DNA of 64,000 bases from positions 15,488 to 79,487 of the forward strand of contig WSUB01000090.1 in the NCBI GenBank assembly GCA_019633425.1, written 5' to 3'. Below, piece by piece: positions 20,692-33,277 of the stretch. This DNA comes from Tulasnella sp. 424. Lineage: Eukaryota; Basidiomycota; Agaricomycetes; Cantharellales; Tulasnellaceae. The notes below the pieces were generated by a model. That model was given only the letters and a program-made list of their open reading frames with translations. It was not told the origin of the DNA and searched no databases. The stretch's first letter is position 1, and every line of letters begins with the position of its first letter. Both the position numbers and the translations under genes were made by a program.

Positions 20692-22815
20692 TCATTGGCC
20701 TTGGTAATGGTACTGCCCCTCCCTTTCCGGTAGAAACACTGGAGGCTGATGCTCTTGACTACCATATCTGCCGTCGGATGAGTAAGGAGCTGTCGCCAGA
20801 GGCTGCCCGCTTTCACTTGCGCCATATGGAGTCATATCGTACGATTGGTTCGCTTGAAGGTCAGCCTTAGTCCAGGTTTGTTGATGGGTGGAGCCGGATG
20901 TGATGAATTTAAGAGAGGCGGCAATTTCTCGAATAACGTCGGCTGTAGATGAAGAGAGTAAACGCTTTGCTGCTGCCTGAACAGAGGAAATTCGCTTACA
21001 GATGTTGATAGTATCCCAGTAGGCTCTCCAAACGCTGAGTTTTTCGCCCGCAGAAGGCTGCTTGTACTCGGAAGCGGAGTAGGCCCAGAGCATGAGGGCT
21101 AGAAAAAACGGAGCCAACTTAGCATCTCAAAGGCTGGAATTACTGCTCGCTATAGAGGCTAACGAACCTGAAACGAGAACCATCTATGGGAGTAGTCTCC
21201 AATGGAGTCAGTGCGTAGAATTCAGAGGCCGTACCAGAGGACTAACCTCTACGCAAGTACAGATAGCATTGATACCGTTGACGACGTTGCTTTCCGTCCA
21301 CAGTTTGGTTCCTAGAGGTTATAAGATGCTTGTGGGTTAATTAATCATACGACGAGAATATGAAATGGGCTGACCATGGATGGCGCCATGCTTGTCGAGG
21401 ATGGTCAGCTGCAACAGGCAACGGCCACTTTGAGATTACACTTGACTACACTGATGGTGCAGAAATAGACTTACGAGGAAAGTCTGAACGACGCCCAAGC
21501 TGCGGTAAAAATCAATGTCCGTCAGAGACTCGGTGGTTGACTTGGGAACAGGAATCCGTCATACAATATAACGATCTTCACAGCAATAAATTTGGCAAGG
21601 GCCCGTCGGCCTGCAAGCAAGTCCTTAGTGAGCTTATAGAATGTGATCTACGAACCACGAATCAGGTTAGCGATAAGCGGATTTGAGGTCAGAGGGAACT
21701 TACCAAGCCATAAAGAGCGTAGCTGGATGATATCACCAGTCAGTCCGAGCTTTCGGTTGGGCGCCGCGGTTCGAGGGTTTATTACTCACCCCATCGAGAG
21801 GAGGTCAATAACGCGAAGGTAAGGTGCGGCAAAGTGGAGATCCCAAGAACCCTGGCAAAGAACCCCAGCTTCTTGTGTAATAACGGTGACAATGGCGATC
21901 ACTGGGAGAAAGAGACCAAGTGAGTTAAAGGGTTCTCGGGGAAAAAGGAAAAGCACCTTACAAGGTTTCACAATGACATACTGGAGTACGGCCCATTTCA
22001 CCCTGTACAAGGCTCCGACCCCGATATTGTTCTCGGTGGTGGCAACATAATTTACGAGCAAGAGCATGAAGGCGCCGAGAGCGAACGCTTCATAGACGGC
22101 TTCGCCGAGGGAGAAGTACCTGGGAATGTGAGAAGGACCGCTTAGTTAGTGACTGAGGTACAAATGTCAGGAGAGTACAGTGACCCACGTGTAAGCGCTG
22201 AAATAGCGGTAAGACAAAAACGATAGGACGCCGTAGATCATTGGTAGATACAATATTCGCTATTTGTAGTTATAGTCAGAAAGATTCTTTGTGGTCAAGT
22301 AGGGGTGGGTGAAAGAGACATACCAGAATCTGGCGTTGCTGGCCAGGGACTCGGTAGTTGCTAAGGGCAGGGGAAAAAATTGAGGTTTTTGCATCAGTTT
22401 CCAAAAGAACCTCAAAGTTGACTCCGATGAGCTCTAGCGTACTGTGCATGTGAGATGAGGCTGAATGATGTAAATAGGATGGTCTATGGGAGGAGCGAAC
22501 GAAGGGTGAGCGTGACTCTCGGCTTGCGCACGTTTGACAATTGGAGACTCACGATTATCCCGCAGACACCACAAACGACCCAGCCGACTTTATGCGCGTC
22601 CCTTTACTCGCATGTAAGTATAAGGAGTGGGCAAATGCCAAAATGAACATACCAATCTTCGTTCCACTGCGACAGAAACAGCGAGTGTCAAAAGTGAACA
22701 TCGATATCGGCGAATAGCATGGACGTACAGGGTTCCAAAAGTCGGATTGGTCGGCTTCAAGCTGTTGCTTGTCAGTTGGGCATGTGTGGTTTCCAGATAA
22801 AATGTGGCCGAGCAT
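20692..22815 (-). CDS. TMEM184/Ost-alpha family multi-pass membrane protein, copy II
   Basis: Predicted 396 aa from 16 exons on the minus strand: 22729-22815, 22653-22666, 22553-22601, 22443-22483, 22324-22360, 22189-22259, 21962-22119, 21790-21901, 21704-21722, 21565-21647, 21475-21499, 21375-21408, 21247-21311, 21168-21183, 21000-21098, 20692-20972. All joins keep frame. Blocks match copy I: QSDFWNP, HKVGWVVCGVCGII, LSYRYFSAYTYFSLGEAVYEAF, HFAAPYLRVIDLLS. The start is placed where copy I is forced to start; an in-frame ATG at 22881 could add 22 residues. The tail has HYQGQ where copy I has six His. Multi-pass membrane protein, possibly a transporter; substrate unknown. Tandem duplicate of copy I. 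Confidence 0.87.
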
Positions 22816-23508
22816 CTTGTTGGCTGTTGGATCGGATAATAGGATTGGAGTGACTGAATGTGTGCTGAACGAGGATGCCAAAACACCTTAAGTAACCTGC
22901 TTAAGTATGGAGAAGATCGAGAGCATTTTCTGCGAGAGTTTGGAGCTCTGTCTGAGTATTGATGAGCGCTCCGGAGGGTCTCATGGTTGGGCTGTACTGG
23001 GCGTTAGGTTCGGGGAGCGAGAGCCGGAAGTGGGGAAGATGTTGCTTGTTCTACCTTCTACTGTTTGTTCCTCTCGGTTATCCCCCCCGAGGCTGTGCTG
23101 CCCTGTCGCGCCCACCACATGTCGCTTCAGGATACAACGACTTGCATAAGTCTGTGCACGCGTCTCCCGGTCTCAGGAACATCACCGAGCCCATGAGAAA
23201 CTCGGAAAAGTGTTCAAAAGTCGCGCGGTGATGATGATGATAATCTAAATTTATTACGCGCGAGCAGACTGCCGTGAGACGTCAAGGTGCGCGGGGGGAC
23301 AGTACCCCAGATACCCCGCTTACAACCAGTAGCTACCAGAAGAAGGGAGGAAAACAAATCAATGAGAACAATCGAGAGGGAGAATCGAGGCTTTTAGCCA
23401 AAATACATGTCCAGGTCCACAGTCAGGAAATAGATAACAGTAAGGGAAGATCAAGCGGAGAGGTCTGGTTACATAGGAGTAATGAAAGTAATGAATAAGA
23501 GGGGGGGT
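22816..23508. promoter_or_regulatory. Promoter region of TMEM184 copy II and unique spacer
   Basis: 22816-23115 is the duplicated promoter region shared with copy I. Beyond it, 23116-23508 is unique and shows no supported gene. Confidence 0.45.
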
Positions 23509-23985
23509 TTATGGGACGACTCTGACCGTCGGCAGCGGCCGTGCGGCGTTGTCTTCCTCAAGTGCTTCCCTCCACGCCGCCCTTCCGGATTCAAAAGTCG
23601 CGCGGGGACGCTTCGATCCCTCGGCCTTAGGGCGGAGGACGACGGGCTTAGACGCGGGTTTCCTTATTAGGCAGGTAGTACGGCCAAATCCTCCCGGACC
23701 GCAGCGACAGCTGTGGTACCCCCCCAGCACGGAGCGACTACTACTTGACCCTAATTCTGAACGTGCCCGCACGCAACACCAAAAACGAGCAAAACCCTCA
23801 TAAATCTCGTCTCCAAGCTGGCTGGGAATTGGGTCTGCGGAGGTAGAGTGCGATTTGCAGGAGGATTGTTTGTAGTAGCAGATGGAGCTGCCAGAGGATG
23901 TTTGAAGGGTGTTTTATCATTCGGCCGACTTATTAGCTCCCTCGTGAATTCCGAACCGTTTATCCCTTGACATCTTCGAACCGAC
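23509..23985 (-). pseudogene. Unrecognised coding remnant or 3' end of a small gene
   Basis: On the minus strand, about 23790-23985 reads open with a protein-like composition (EFTRELISRPNDKTPFKHP and then LPPQTQFPASLETRF). It could splice to a GC-rich segment ending at 23509 that reads RATFESGRAAWREALEEDN before a stop. I could not find one set of splice sites that joins both parts cleanly, and no start or upstream exons are visible. It looks like the C-terminal part of a conserved protein, either truncated by the adjacent duplications or with a gene structure I cannot resolve. Family unknown. Confidence 0.35.
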
Positions 23986-24329
23986 TATAATGGACCTGGA
24001 TTTCCGTACGCCTCTAGCCGAGACTTCATCACTTGAACTTCACTAGGTCTTTCGACCGTCTGCCAGTGCTCGCGCGTAATAAATTTAGATTCTCTCTCTC
24101 CCTTCCTTCAGTAACAACGTGTGCCCGTAGTCAGGCGCCCATGGGCCTATCCGCCAGCAGGTCACCGTCCCATCAAACACTAAAGTTCAAAATTGCTCTG
24201 GTCGCCAATGTACTCATATTGATATGAAGAAATGGAATTGCTATCGGAGGCCATGGTTTCAATCTTGACCTGGGCTTGACTCGGCCGTAGGGCAATCATT
24301 GTCGGTCCTACGCTCGTGCCGGAGTGTGG
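23986..24329. other. Spacer before the hydrolase duplication
   Basis: No gene seen. A short stretch at about 24134-24165 resembles 19528-19560, another sign of local copying. Confidence 0.35.
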
Positions 24330-27300
24330 TCAACGGCCGATAGCACTCTTTGAACAGGTACTACGTTTTGTTTGGCGGCATCTTTGGGGCGCTTCGCTTC
24401 TTGCTGGAAATGGTACTAGCAGATTTTTCCGGTGAGTTACCGGGGGCAGTGCGCTTTGGGGTTTGTGGATGCTCACGAAAAACGACCGTCGAAAGCTCCC
24501 GACCCGAGGATACTTGCCCCGACTAGAACGCGGTCTACGAAAGTATCCGTGTATATACACCCGATATTCTGTTTACGATAGCAAACAATGTTGTAAAACG
24601 GCCTTGGGGTATTCAATGGGATTTTGTTGTGGCCAGACACGCGGTCCTGACGTCATTCGCATCGGGCCCATATCCGGAGTCTGAAGCACGGCACATGAGT
24701 ATCACGTCTCTTCAATTGCGTCGCGACCAAAATCAAATGTATTGGAAAAATTTTCAAATTTCACTAACATGTAGTCATATGCTCACATACGGGATCATAT
24801 AAGTTCTCAGAGCGCTTCCCGAGTCGACGCTGTAATCGGGCCCACTACTGTCCCGAGAGCCTGCATGTAGCTCCTGTAAACATGATTTATGAATCTAAAA
24901 CTATCAAGCATGAGTAATGGATTCTTTGGGGAAAGGAATGGAATTCGTTTTGAAGCGGCCTGCAGCGGTGGGCGAAGATGCAACAACAGGGTCCGGACCA
25001 TCCTTCGGTCACCTCCACTCTTTCGAGCAATTCTGTGCTCTGCATCCGTTATCTCATCACACCACCATCGCGCTCTGCTTCCCTCTCAATTCTCATTTCA
25101 ATCCGATGTTGTCGATAGAAGTACAATGGCGACTCTATCTCCAAGACAGAGGACCCCACCCGTCGACGCCAAACCAGACCGACTACAGACTCTCTATTCA
25201 ACATCAACTTGTTTTGCATTCCCAAAGTATTCCAAAATGTGTTTATAACCCTCTCAACTCATTCTCGAGTAGTCTCATCTGTACATCTCTTCGCGTTCAC
25301 GAACACCACTCGCTCTACCTCTAAACCCTCAGTCCTCCCACTCATACATCTCTCTCCATGTTCACTTCATCCTCCAAGTCTTCTTCTCACACCATCGAGG
25401 TCATCCACCGCCCATCCTCCCGGCCTGTCCCTCAACCCAAGGAGCAAGTCGTAACGGACTTCGCCAAGAACTCGACCGTCCTCAAAGACGGATACAAGGC
25501 CCCATTCGGATATAACAGGAACCTGCAAACGATTCTATCCTCTCTTACGCGCGATCCCCGCGCCTTCCCCTCCCATCCTGACCGAACGTGAGTGTGATCC
25601 CTTGATTCTTCAATCGTTCACAACCCTGACCTTAAACTTCTTTTTATTTGTTTATTTAGCTATCACCTCGAGTTCGCCGACGGAGGCAACACCCGGATCG
25701 AGGTCTCGGTCGGCGACGACGCGCCAGACGATTTACCAACCTACATCGGTGTTCACGGAATGGCCGGTAAGTTCGATTTCAAGCCCGACCCCGAGAACCT
25801 TTCGTCCGGGGGCATTAACTTGACCTTTTGCGGCAGGGGATGTGAATGCCCCATACCTACACGAAATCCTAGCCTCGTTAATCCGAGACAGGTGCGCTAG
25901 GGGAGTAGTCTTCAATCTTCGAGGGTGCGGCGATTCGTCCGCCACCTCGCCTGCCCTCCATCACGGAGGTTCAACCAGCGACCTTGGGGCGGTCATTACC
26001 TGGGTCACAATGAAGTGGCCCAAGAGCAAGATAAACGTTATCGGTGAGCCCGGCCTCTCTTATTCTTCTCCATCGAGGCCCGATGCTTACTTCGAATGCT
26101 TCCCCTTTCTTCCTAGGCACTTCGCTTGGCGGTGTAATCACCGCCAAGACGATTGGGCAGTGGGGCGACAGCTGTCCAGTCTCAGCTGTCGCCCTCGTAA
26201 GTCCCGTCTACGACTTTACGGCCTCGTCCAAGGCAATGGAGACGCAATTTGTCTCACGAACTGTCTTCAACCCGGCGGTTGGAGCGCATTACGCGAAGCT
26301 GGTGAAAAAGAATAAGGTAAGGATCGTCTCTTCCAGTCTAGGGCTCTGGACGCTCACGCGCTTCCTTTCCTCTTCAACCAGGACGGGTTTGATTTTGAAC
26401 ACTGGGCCCATACCCGCCCCACGCCGTTCCCTCCCTCGCCCCTCTTACCCCCTCTCCCCCCTCTTCTCCCGTTCCCCGCCTTCCCCGACCAGGAGCTCTC
26501 TCGAGAATTCCTGCCCTTCGCTCAGGGAGCACGGAAAGACTCCATCATGTCGTCCTCATCGGGTACAGCGCCGCCCTCCCTGTTCTCGTCAGTGGCGTCG
26601 GCTTCCACGCCAGGAAGCTCCCTCCCCCCGACCCCATCCGCCAACTCCACCTCATTCTGCCTGTCCTCCGCGCCCCCTTCGTCCCCGATTCACGCGCACA
26701 CTGCAGAAATCAAGGCCGCCTTGGCGAAGTCCTTAAGGAAGATTACGTCCGGTCGACGGATTCTTCCTCAAACGCTGACCAAGTTCAGCAAGGGCTTCGT
26801 CGTCGCCACCGCTCACTACCTCTCGGGCGACGAGTTTATGGTGGATACGTCGGCGGTGAACGACCTCCCGAACATCAGGGTCCCGTGCTTGGCGATCAAC
26901 TGCGCCGATGACCCCCTGATGCCCGGGGAGCACCTGCCGAGGAGCCAGGCGATGGAGTCGCCTTTCGTCGTGATGGCCGTTCCCAAGAAAGGAGGCCACT
27001 TGGGAACGTTTACCACGAAATGGTGGAAGAAGCAACATGGTAACAGGAGGTACCACACCGCTCTCGTCGAGGAGTGGTTCAAGGCCAACGAGACTTTGGA
27101 GGTAAGTTGTGACCGACTCTTTCAACGATCTCACTTTGCCTCGTGACGACTAACTTGGGATTGGCTTGCTCTAGCAACTTCGACCTCGCCCTCGAATCTT
27201 GCACGCGCAGCAAGGTTTCGTCTATCCGGAAGGGCATCCGCAGATGGCCTTCCGCGAGACGACAGCGGTGTACTTGAAGTTGAAGTACACCCGCCCGATC

Positions 27301-27640
27301 TATCCCAAGTCTAGATCGGGTTGAACCTCTTTCCTCTCTGATCTCGTTTTGAAAAATAGAACTAGAAATAGACTTTTAGAATTCTGTCTCTGTTTAATTT
27401 ATAGATAAATTAGTCGCCTTCGAATGATTATTGACTCGTGTATCCATGTTCAGAGTTCCAACAGGCTGTCTTGACGACGCCGTGGTCCAGCTCCGGCCGA
27501 CGAGGAGATCCATTATATGAAAGGGACACTTCATTTACTCAAGCTGCTCAGGGACGTGACGGGCACTGTATAACGCGCTAATTGCAAACGTCGCGGCGTT
27601 CCCCAACCTGAGAAGCAGCGCCCTTGAAGGAAGACGAAGG
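24330..27640. repeat. YheT-hydrolase segmental duplication, arm 1 (inverted)
   Basis: About 3.3 kb holding the hydrolase gene with about 1 kb of 5' flank and 0.3 kb of 3' flank. It is the reverse complement of about 38690-41910. A third copy, in the orientation of the second, spans about 50495-53420. Confidence 0.85.
25358..27324 (+). CDS. YheT-like alpha/beta hydrolase, copy 1
   Basis: Predicted 537 aa, six exons: 25358-25587, 25660-25766, 25837-26043, 26117-26316, 26382-27101, 27175-27324. Motifs of the YheT/ABHD1-3/Eht1-Eeb1 family in order: GVHGMAG (oxyanion region), NLRGCGDS and HHGGSTSDLGAVI, nucleophile elbow GTSLGG with Ser184, acid-loop NCADDPLMPGEHLP, and catalytic His in GGHLGTF. 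The nucleophile motif appears only after removing the 73-bp third intron. Members make or cleave medium-chain acyl esters (for example ethyl esters) or lipids. A long Pro- then Ser/Thr-rich insertion (encoded by about 26400-26700) splits the hydrolase fold in the lid region. No signal peptide, so probably intracellular. Intact; one of three copies. Confidence 0.88.
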
Positions 27641-27888
27641 GAAATCATTGACCCACCGGCGGGACAATTTAGTAAACTTTTATAGCTTGCATGCCTGCGA
27701 ACCACCTGCTTTTGGAGACCTGCACAAGGCCTCCCTGTTACCCTATGACACACGACCACCCTTCCAACCCGCGAGTGACACAGATCGGTAAAATGACACA
27801 TATTAAGCAGAATGTACGATAAGGTGACATGAAAGTTATGAATTGTCCACACAAGCATCCAACTATAGCCTGCACTTCCTTCATTCCG

Positions 27889-30271
27889 TCAAACAGCTGC
27901 TCGAAGTGGAACAGGAGTAGCGTTCGGAGACCTATCTTCAGTCGGAGTATGAACACCCTCCTGACCCAACAGCCTCGTGTTATCTCTCGTCCCGTGCTGA
28001 TACGCGTTCATACTATGAGAGTAGCTAGGTAAGAATGCTTGGTCAAAGGTGGGCTGATCGTCCGCGTTCGTTACATCCCCGAGGACCGGGGCTTCTCGTC
28101 GACTTTTCGCGTTGTTGAAGAACCACTGGAGAGACGTCCAGATCTCTCGTCCAAAGTCCGCTATGCAACCAAACCAAAGTCAGACCGATTCCAGTCACAC
28201 AAGAGTCGGAGCTGAATGCCCTCACAGAGGTTGATACTGTCCCAAATGGCCTTGCCCGCGCCTCGAGGTTCACCCATAGCCGAAGTCGTGTATTCCGCTG
28301 CGGGGTAGGCTTTCATCATGAAAGCTACATTTGAGGTGTCAATGTCGCACATATACCAAGTGCCACAAGTCTGACGAACCTGAAACAAGTACCATCTGAA
28401 GGGAGATGAGTGTTGGAAAATGAGTGACGACTGTGATGGCGAATGTCAACGAAAAGGACAAACCTCGAACGAGGTAGAAAATGCATTCAAAGCTTTGACG
28501 ATGTTGCTCGTGGTCCAGTATCCGTTGTCTAGAAATAAGAGAGAGACAGCTTAAGTCCCTGATGGCGTGGCCGGGTGCGAACTAGCTCTGACCATGAATG
28601 ACCCCGTGCTTGGCAAGAAGGTTGAGCTAAACAGAAAGCACTTTCAAACTCTAGACTCCACCTAGGGTGATCACCTTTACGTACCACAAACGTCTGGAAG
28701 ATCCCGAGGCTGGTTTTACATCGGACAAGATTGTCAGTAAGGTGTGTTTCCTCTGCGAAGGGCGGCACGGCAGAATGAAGATTAATCTCACAATATGACA
28801 ATCTTGATGGAGAGGAACTTTGTCAATGGCCGACGACTAGCAAGTATATCCTTGGTGATAAGGTAGAAAAGGACCTATCGTGGTCCAAGAGTGGTAGGTG
28901 GATATATCACGTGAGTGGGACAGTGGATTGCCAAGGTAGAAAGGTGGAGACATACCAAACCGTATAATGCCGTACTAAGCGATTGGACGGGACGCTGTGC
29001 TTAGCCTCGTCCATTCTATTACAAGAGCGGGAAAATGCGCATTGACTTACGTCATCGAGATTACGTCCACCACTTCCAGGTAAGGGTATGCGAAATGAAC
29101 ATCCCAAGTACCATCGCAAAGGACACCTGTCGCTTCCGTGATGATACTGATAATGGATATTACTAACAGCCCGAAGTGTTATCAGTCCACTAAGTCCTCA
29201 CGGCTGTCAAAAGAGTCTAGCATCACTCACGGGGTTTAAGGATGGCATACTGCAAGACCGCCCATTTGACCGCATGCATAAAATATGGCTTTGAGGGTCG
29301 GATACGGAAACAGCCGAACTAAAGACGCAACGAGCAGGTGCGAGCCAAGAGTAAATGCCCGCCAGAACCAGGTATAGAGTAGGTTGACTTACAAGCGGCA
29401 TCTTTCGCTTATCCTTCCTTGACAGAGCGTCCTGTGCCGAGTACTCAGATGATGTAGCAGCGACATATCGAATTAAGAGGAGCCTGAAGTTCAACAAGAG
29501 CCGGGTCAAAACCGACACGCATGACACCGGGGCGCCATCCGAAGTTTTATGGAGTGGACGTACAGGAATGCAGAGAGAGCCACAGATTCGTAGGCAGCTT
29601 GGATGAACGAGTAATACCTAAAACGGGAGCGAAGGAGGTGAGGAACGTTATTATACCCGACGCTCAAGGACAATACTTACGTGTACGCGCTAAAGAAGCG
29701 GTAGGACAGGAACGCTATGATCCCGTACACCATCGGAAGATATATTATTCGCTGTATTCGTCGGTGAGCTCACTTGGCAGGATTCAAGGGTTGTGAAGCG
29801 TGTGACGCACCAGAATTTGTCGCTGCTCGGCAGGCACGCGGTAGTTCCTAAAAGTGTGGGGAATCAAGTCAAAAACATTCTCTCTGCAGCCTGACGGAAA
29901 TTAAAGCTACCGTGCATGCATGGAGACGTTGACAATTGTGATGATCGTGGTCTATTGCAAGATCAAATAACTTGGTCAGCCAAGTCCTGTTCTCGGAAAG
30001 AGATGGGCGGAAGCTGCTTACGAGAATGGCGCAGATACCACAAATAACCCATCCGATCTTGTGCTTATTCCTAGAAATGTACGGTGAGCGCATGGACGTC
30101 CAGGAAAGCCAAACCATCTAACCAGTTTTCATCCCTCTGTCAATAGCAGGTTGGGGGAGAGATCGGTCAGATGCTCGAGCACAAAATGGCATATGCAAAA
30201 GTACGACGTACAGGGTTCCAAAAATCGGCCTGGTCGGCAGCGAGCTGGTCGGCAGTCGGGCAGGTAGGCAT
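27889..30271 (-). CDS. TMEM184/Ost-alpha family multi-pass membrane protein, copy III (full loop)
   Basis: Predicted 409 aa from 18 exons on the minus strand: 30212-30271, 30123-30136, 30022-30070, 29911-29951, 29811-29847, 29681-29751, 29564-29617, 29393-29483, 29231-29318, 29051-29162, 28956-28974, 28792-28874, 28685-28709, 28593-28626, 28464-28528, 28380-28395, 28226-28324, 27889-28160. All joins keep frame. It carries KIGWVICGICAIL, LSYRFFSAYTYYS, a Lys/Arg-rich loop followed by RIRPSKPYFMHAVKWAVLQY, HFAYPYLEVVDVIS and a hydrophilic tail. The RPSKPYF block and two introns around it are absent in copies I and II, so this copy is closest to the usual family form. Probably a membrane transporter or signalling protein; substrate unknown. 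Confidence 0.88.
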
Positions 30272-31669
30272 TCTTTTCAAATAGAGAGTTGAGATATTCT
30301 TAGAGGTGTTCAAACTGCAGGGAAGAGGAGTGGTGCCGAGCCAAAATCACACTCTCCCCATTCCCTAAATACTGCCAACGGAGAGGCCCTTTTGCTTGCA
30401 TTGGGCGCTTTCTAGGTGCCAATCGAAGAGGCGATGTGACATGCGGCCGCCGTGGGAGGAGGGTCGACTGAATTGTACTCAGGGTGAAACGTAGAAAAAA
30501 TGAACATCAAGATTACCTTCCCGTTCTCGCGCCGCAGAACGACCCCTTCAAGGACTTGGCACCTCCGGTCCTACCTAACCCTCTCAATTTCAACGTATCC
30601 TGACGAGAAAATCTTTCTTTGATCGACTGAACGGCCAAGAGAGATTTATTTTGGGGGCTTGGGAGTCTGGCGTTCGAACGGTCTGCCGTCTGCTTGCCTG
30701 ACGGACTCTTCCCCCCAAAATCTTAATTTCTCCAACGCCCTGTTCGAGAACAAACTCAGCAAGACATCTGTATAGCCATCAGGATTCTTTATCTCGCTTT
30801 ATGCGCGTGGTCAGGCGGCCGGAACTGCGTTGCACTGACCTAGCGGAAAAGTCTCCGCGACTCTGCAACAAAGAGATTTACCATAGATGGCAAGACAAGC
30901 GGATATGTTTCCGAAGTCGAATGAAATGCTCCAATCACATTCTCTAAACCTAAATGACTGCCTGCTGCGCGGGACTGCTGTTGCATCGGAAATGGAGTCA
31001 GTGCGCTCGAAGAAGACAACGGAAGGGAATTTCGGAGCTCTCAAACGTAAAAAACCCCAATGCTCCAAAGCCCTCGCGCCTATTCTTATTTTCTCGCCAA
31101 CCTTCTCGGGCTGTAACGTGTCCAAGCTACCTGACGGGCAGCAACAGCCACAAGTGTGCTTTATCTTATCAGCAGAGTATGGACCTATTTGTTCCTAAAT
31201 TGCCGGTCCGGAGCGCACCGATTTCGGACCCCTCTCAGGCCATCAACGCCTGAAATATTAATAGGACCATAGACTTTTTATTTTGGCCAAGATATTCCTT
31301 CTCAATTACCGTGCCACGTGGGCGCTCGCATATGTACCAGACCTCGACAACCTCTGCGGCCATCCCTTCTTACCGCAATCATTTCCTGACGCTGAACGGC
31401 CATGTTAGCCCCAATGCCACTGAAACTACTGAGCCGAGCTCGTATCTAAGACGAGTTGCGCAACTGGGGTAGGGTGGCACCGTGGATCAACCCGAACGGA
31501 GAGAAAATCGACGGACAGGTTATAGGATACGATCAACAGGACTACCCTGACAGCGAGATCCTCCGGGATTATTGACGAGTTTGCAAAACCCCGCTGGTAA
31601 GTAGTTCTCTTCAGTCTTGGATTCTATTCTAACCCGAGTTCATTCGACAAAGCGGCTATTCCTTGAGTT
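30272..31669. other. Promoter of TMEM184 copy III and unannotated stretch
   Basis: The first few hundred bases should hold the promoter. The rest has only short open frames without recognisable motifs or credible splicing. I see no gene, RNA or repeat in it. Confidence 0.4.
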
Positions 31670-32330
31670 CGCACCTCCAGTCTGATAACCGTTCAAGCGA
31701 ACGCTGGTCTGGTAGACATCATGCAATGCCTTTTTGAATGTAGTTCCTTAAACCCCTACTCGTTCCCCATGACTAATCTCCGCCACCCCTGGTTGCTGCA
31801 ATTTATTTCGCCCATCCCGCGTTCGTACGCCCCATCAGCGTCCTAGAGATTCTCGTTCATGGCACCGAAGTGCCCCAAAGGCTGCGCGAGACGAAATACT
31901 TCACATCTAATGGTTTCATGAGCATCTAAACGGAACGATTGTGTCAAGCCTTGCACAATCGATGGGCCTTCTTCATGAGAATATGTTGCATCCTGCTCAC
32001 GTTTCCCGGCTAGTCCACAAGACCCGGAAATCCTCAGCGAAAGGCGCCATAGGGGCATTTTCAAAGGCGCGACTTAGAGAGAGATATGAGAGAAGTCAGA
32101 GGAAGTGGAAACTTCACGGCAGAATTTGGTAACTGTCGATTCAATAAATCCTCCGCGAGTGCCCGGACAGTGCAGTGCACAATTCGCAAGATCGACAGTA
32201 ACTGATGCTTGACAGATAGAATGCATGGTATTGTCCCATAGGATGAAGGTCGAAAGGTCGTTGTATACAGGTAGCAGAGGCGAGGAACAAAAACAAAGTA
32301 ATACAAGCCGCGCCGGAGGAAGGAGAATCA
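31670..32330 (-). repeat. Dispersed inverted repeat X, copy 1
   Basis: The reverse complement of this segment aligns with about 48810-49410 over roughly 600 bp, with many substitutions and small indels. Matching blocks include one around 31850-31990 (copy 2: 49080-49260). Open frames are interrupted differently in each copy, so it is non-coding or a long-dead gene. Confidence 0.75.
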
Positions 32331-33277
32331 GTATTTCTGGAAGAATCGTCGAACGTGAGTTTGATGCATCCCCAGACTCAAGAGCGGTTCTACAAGGCGT
32401 ACCTTAACGAAACCGATGTCCTTTGACCGTTCCCGGAAGCATTGACGGCAGAGGTCAAGGCCGTACTTGCGAATAAGACCTGCCTGATGGGCACATACTC
32501 GGCTGTTCGGCAACAACCAACAACATCAATCCTGGGGCCTTCCGAATCTACTGCTGGTGAATGTCTCCTGCTCACCATTGCCTGGAGCCCTTGCCGAACT
32601 TGCGAGGATGTGAGAAGTAGATATCCTTGTGCGTCATGGTTGAGGAATTAGGAACAGTAGGGTGCTAGCAAAACAGAGAATGTCGTTGGATTAGGTTCAC
32701 TAGTATTCGTAGTAGCGATAGTGTTGAATGATTCACCTTTCAAGCTTTTGGCGACGTTCGAGGAGATGCTGAGGCGGTCTACAACGAAATATGGGCGATG
32801 GTCTGAGCGTGCGCCCTGAGTCAGCACTCTGAAGTCGCACGTTCTACATTTGGTTGAGAAGTGGCATTGGGCGTCTCGGAGGCCTTGCTGAATAACCGGA
32901 TCGGCTTATCAGCCTTTGAATGCTAAAGGATCGGATCTAGGTGTTGACTAAGATCATGCCGCTGCATCTATTCGCCAACCACCGGCTTTTGAACTAATTC
33001 TGGTGGGTGGAGGTCGTGCGCTGCGACAAACGAGAATACCAGAAATGGACCATCGTGAATTTATAAGCGGTTCTCGCTGGGGTTCTGGAATCTGAGCAGG
33101 AAGCCCAAAGGGGGATAGTTGATTGTCGTCGTGTGCAAAGTTCGGGTTTTGCCGATGTGGCCTTGTACGGCCTTCTCTGTGTCCCACGGACACATCGCAA
33201 TCCCGACCAACCCCTTAGTTTCCGCTCTCGTTCCCTCTCCCCTCGACTCCCTCCAAGTTCCTCGATTCCGTGCCGAC
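32331..33277. other. Spacer and promoter upstream of ERT1
   Basis: No gene seen in 32331-33000. From about 33170 the sequence becomes C/T-rich just before the ERT1 start, as expected for a promoter and 5' UTR. Confidence 0.4.

Noticed and set aside
31843..32064. 73-codon minus-strand frame as a gene
   Set aside because: The related copy at about 49080-49260 has stops and frame changes, so the frame is not conserved.
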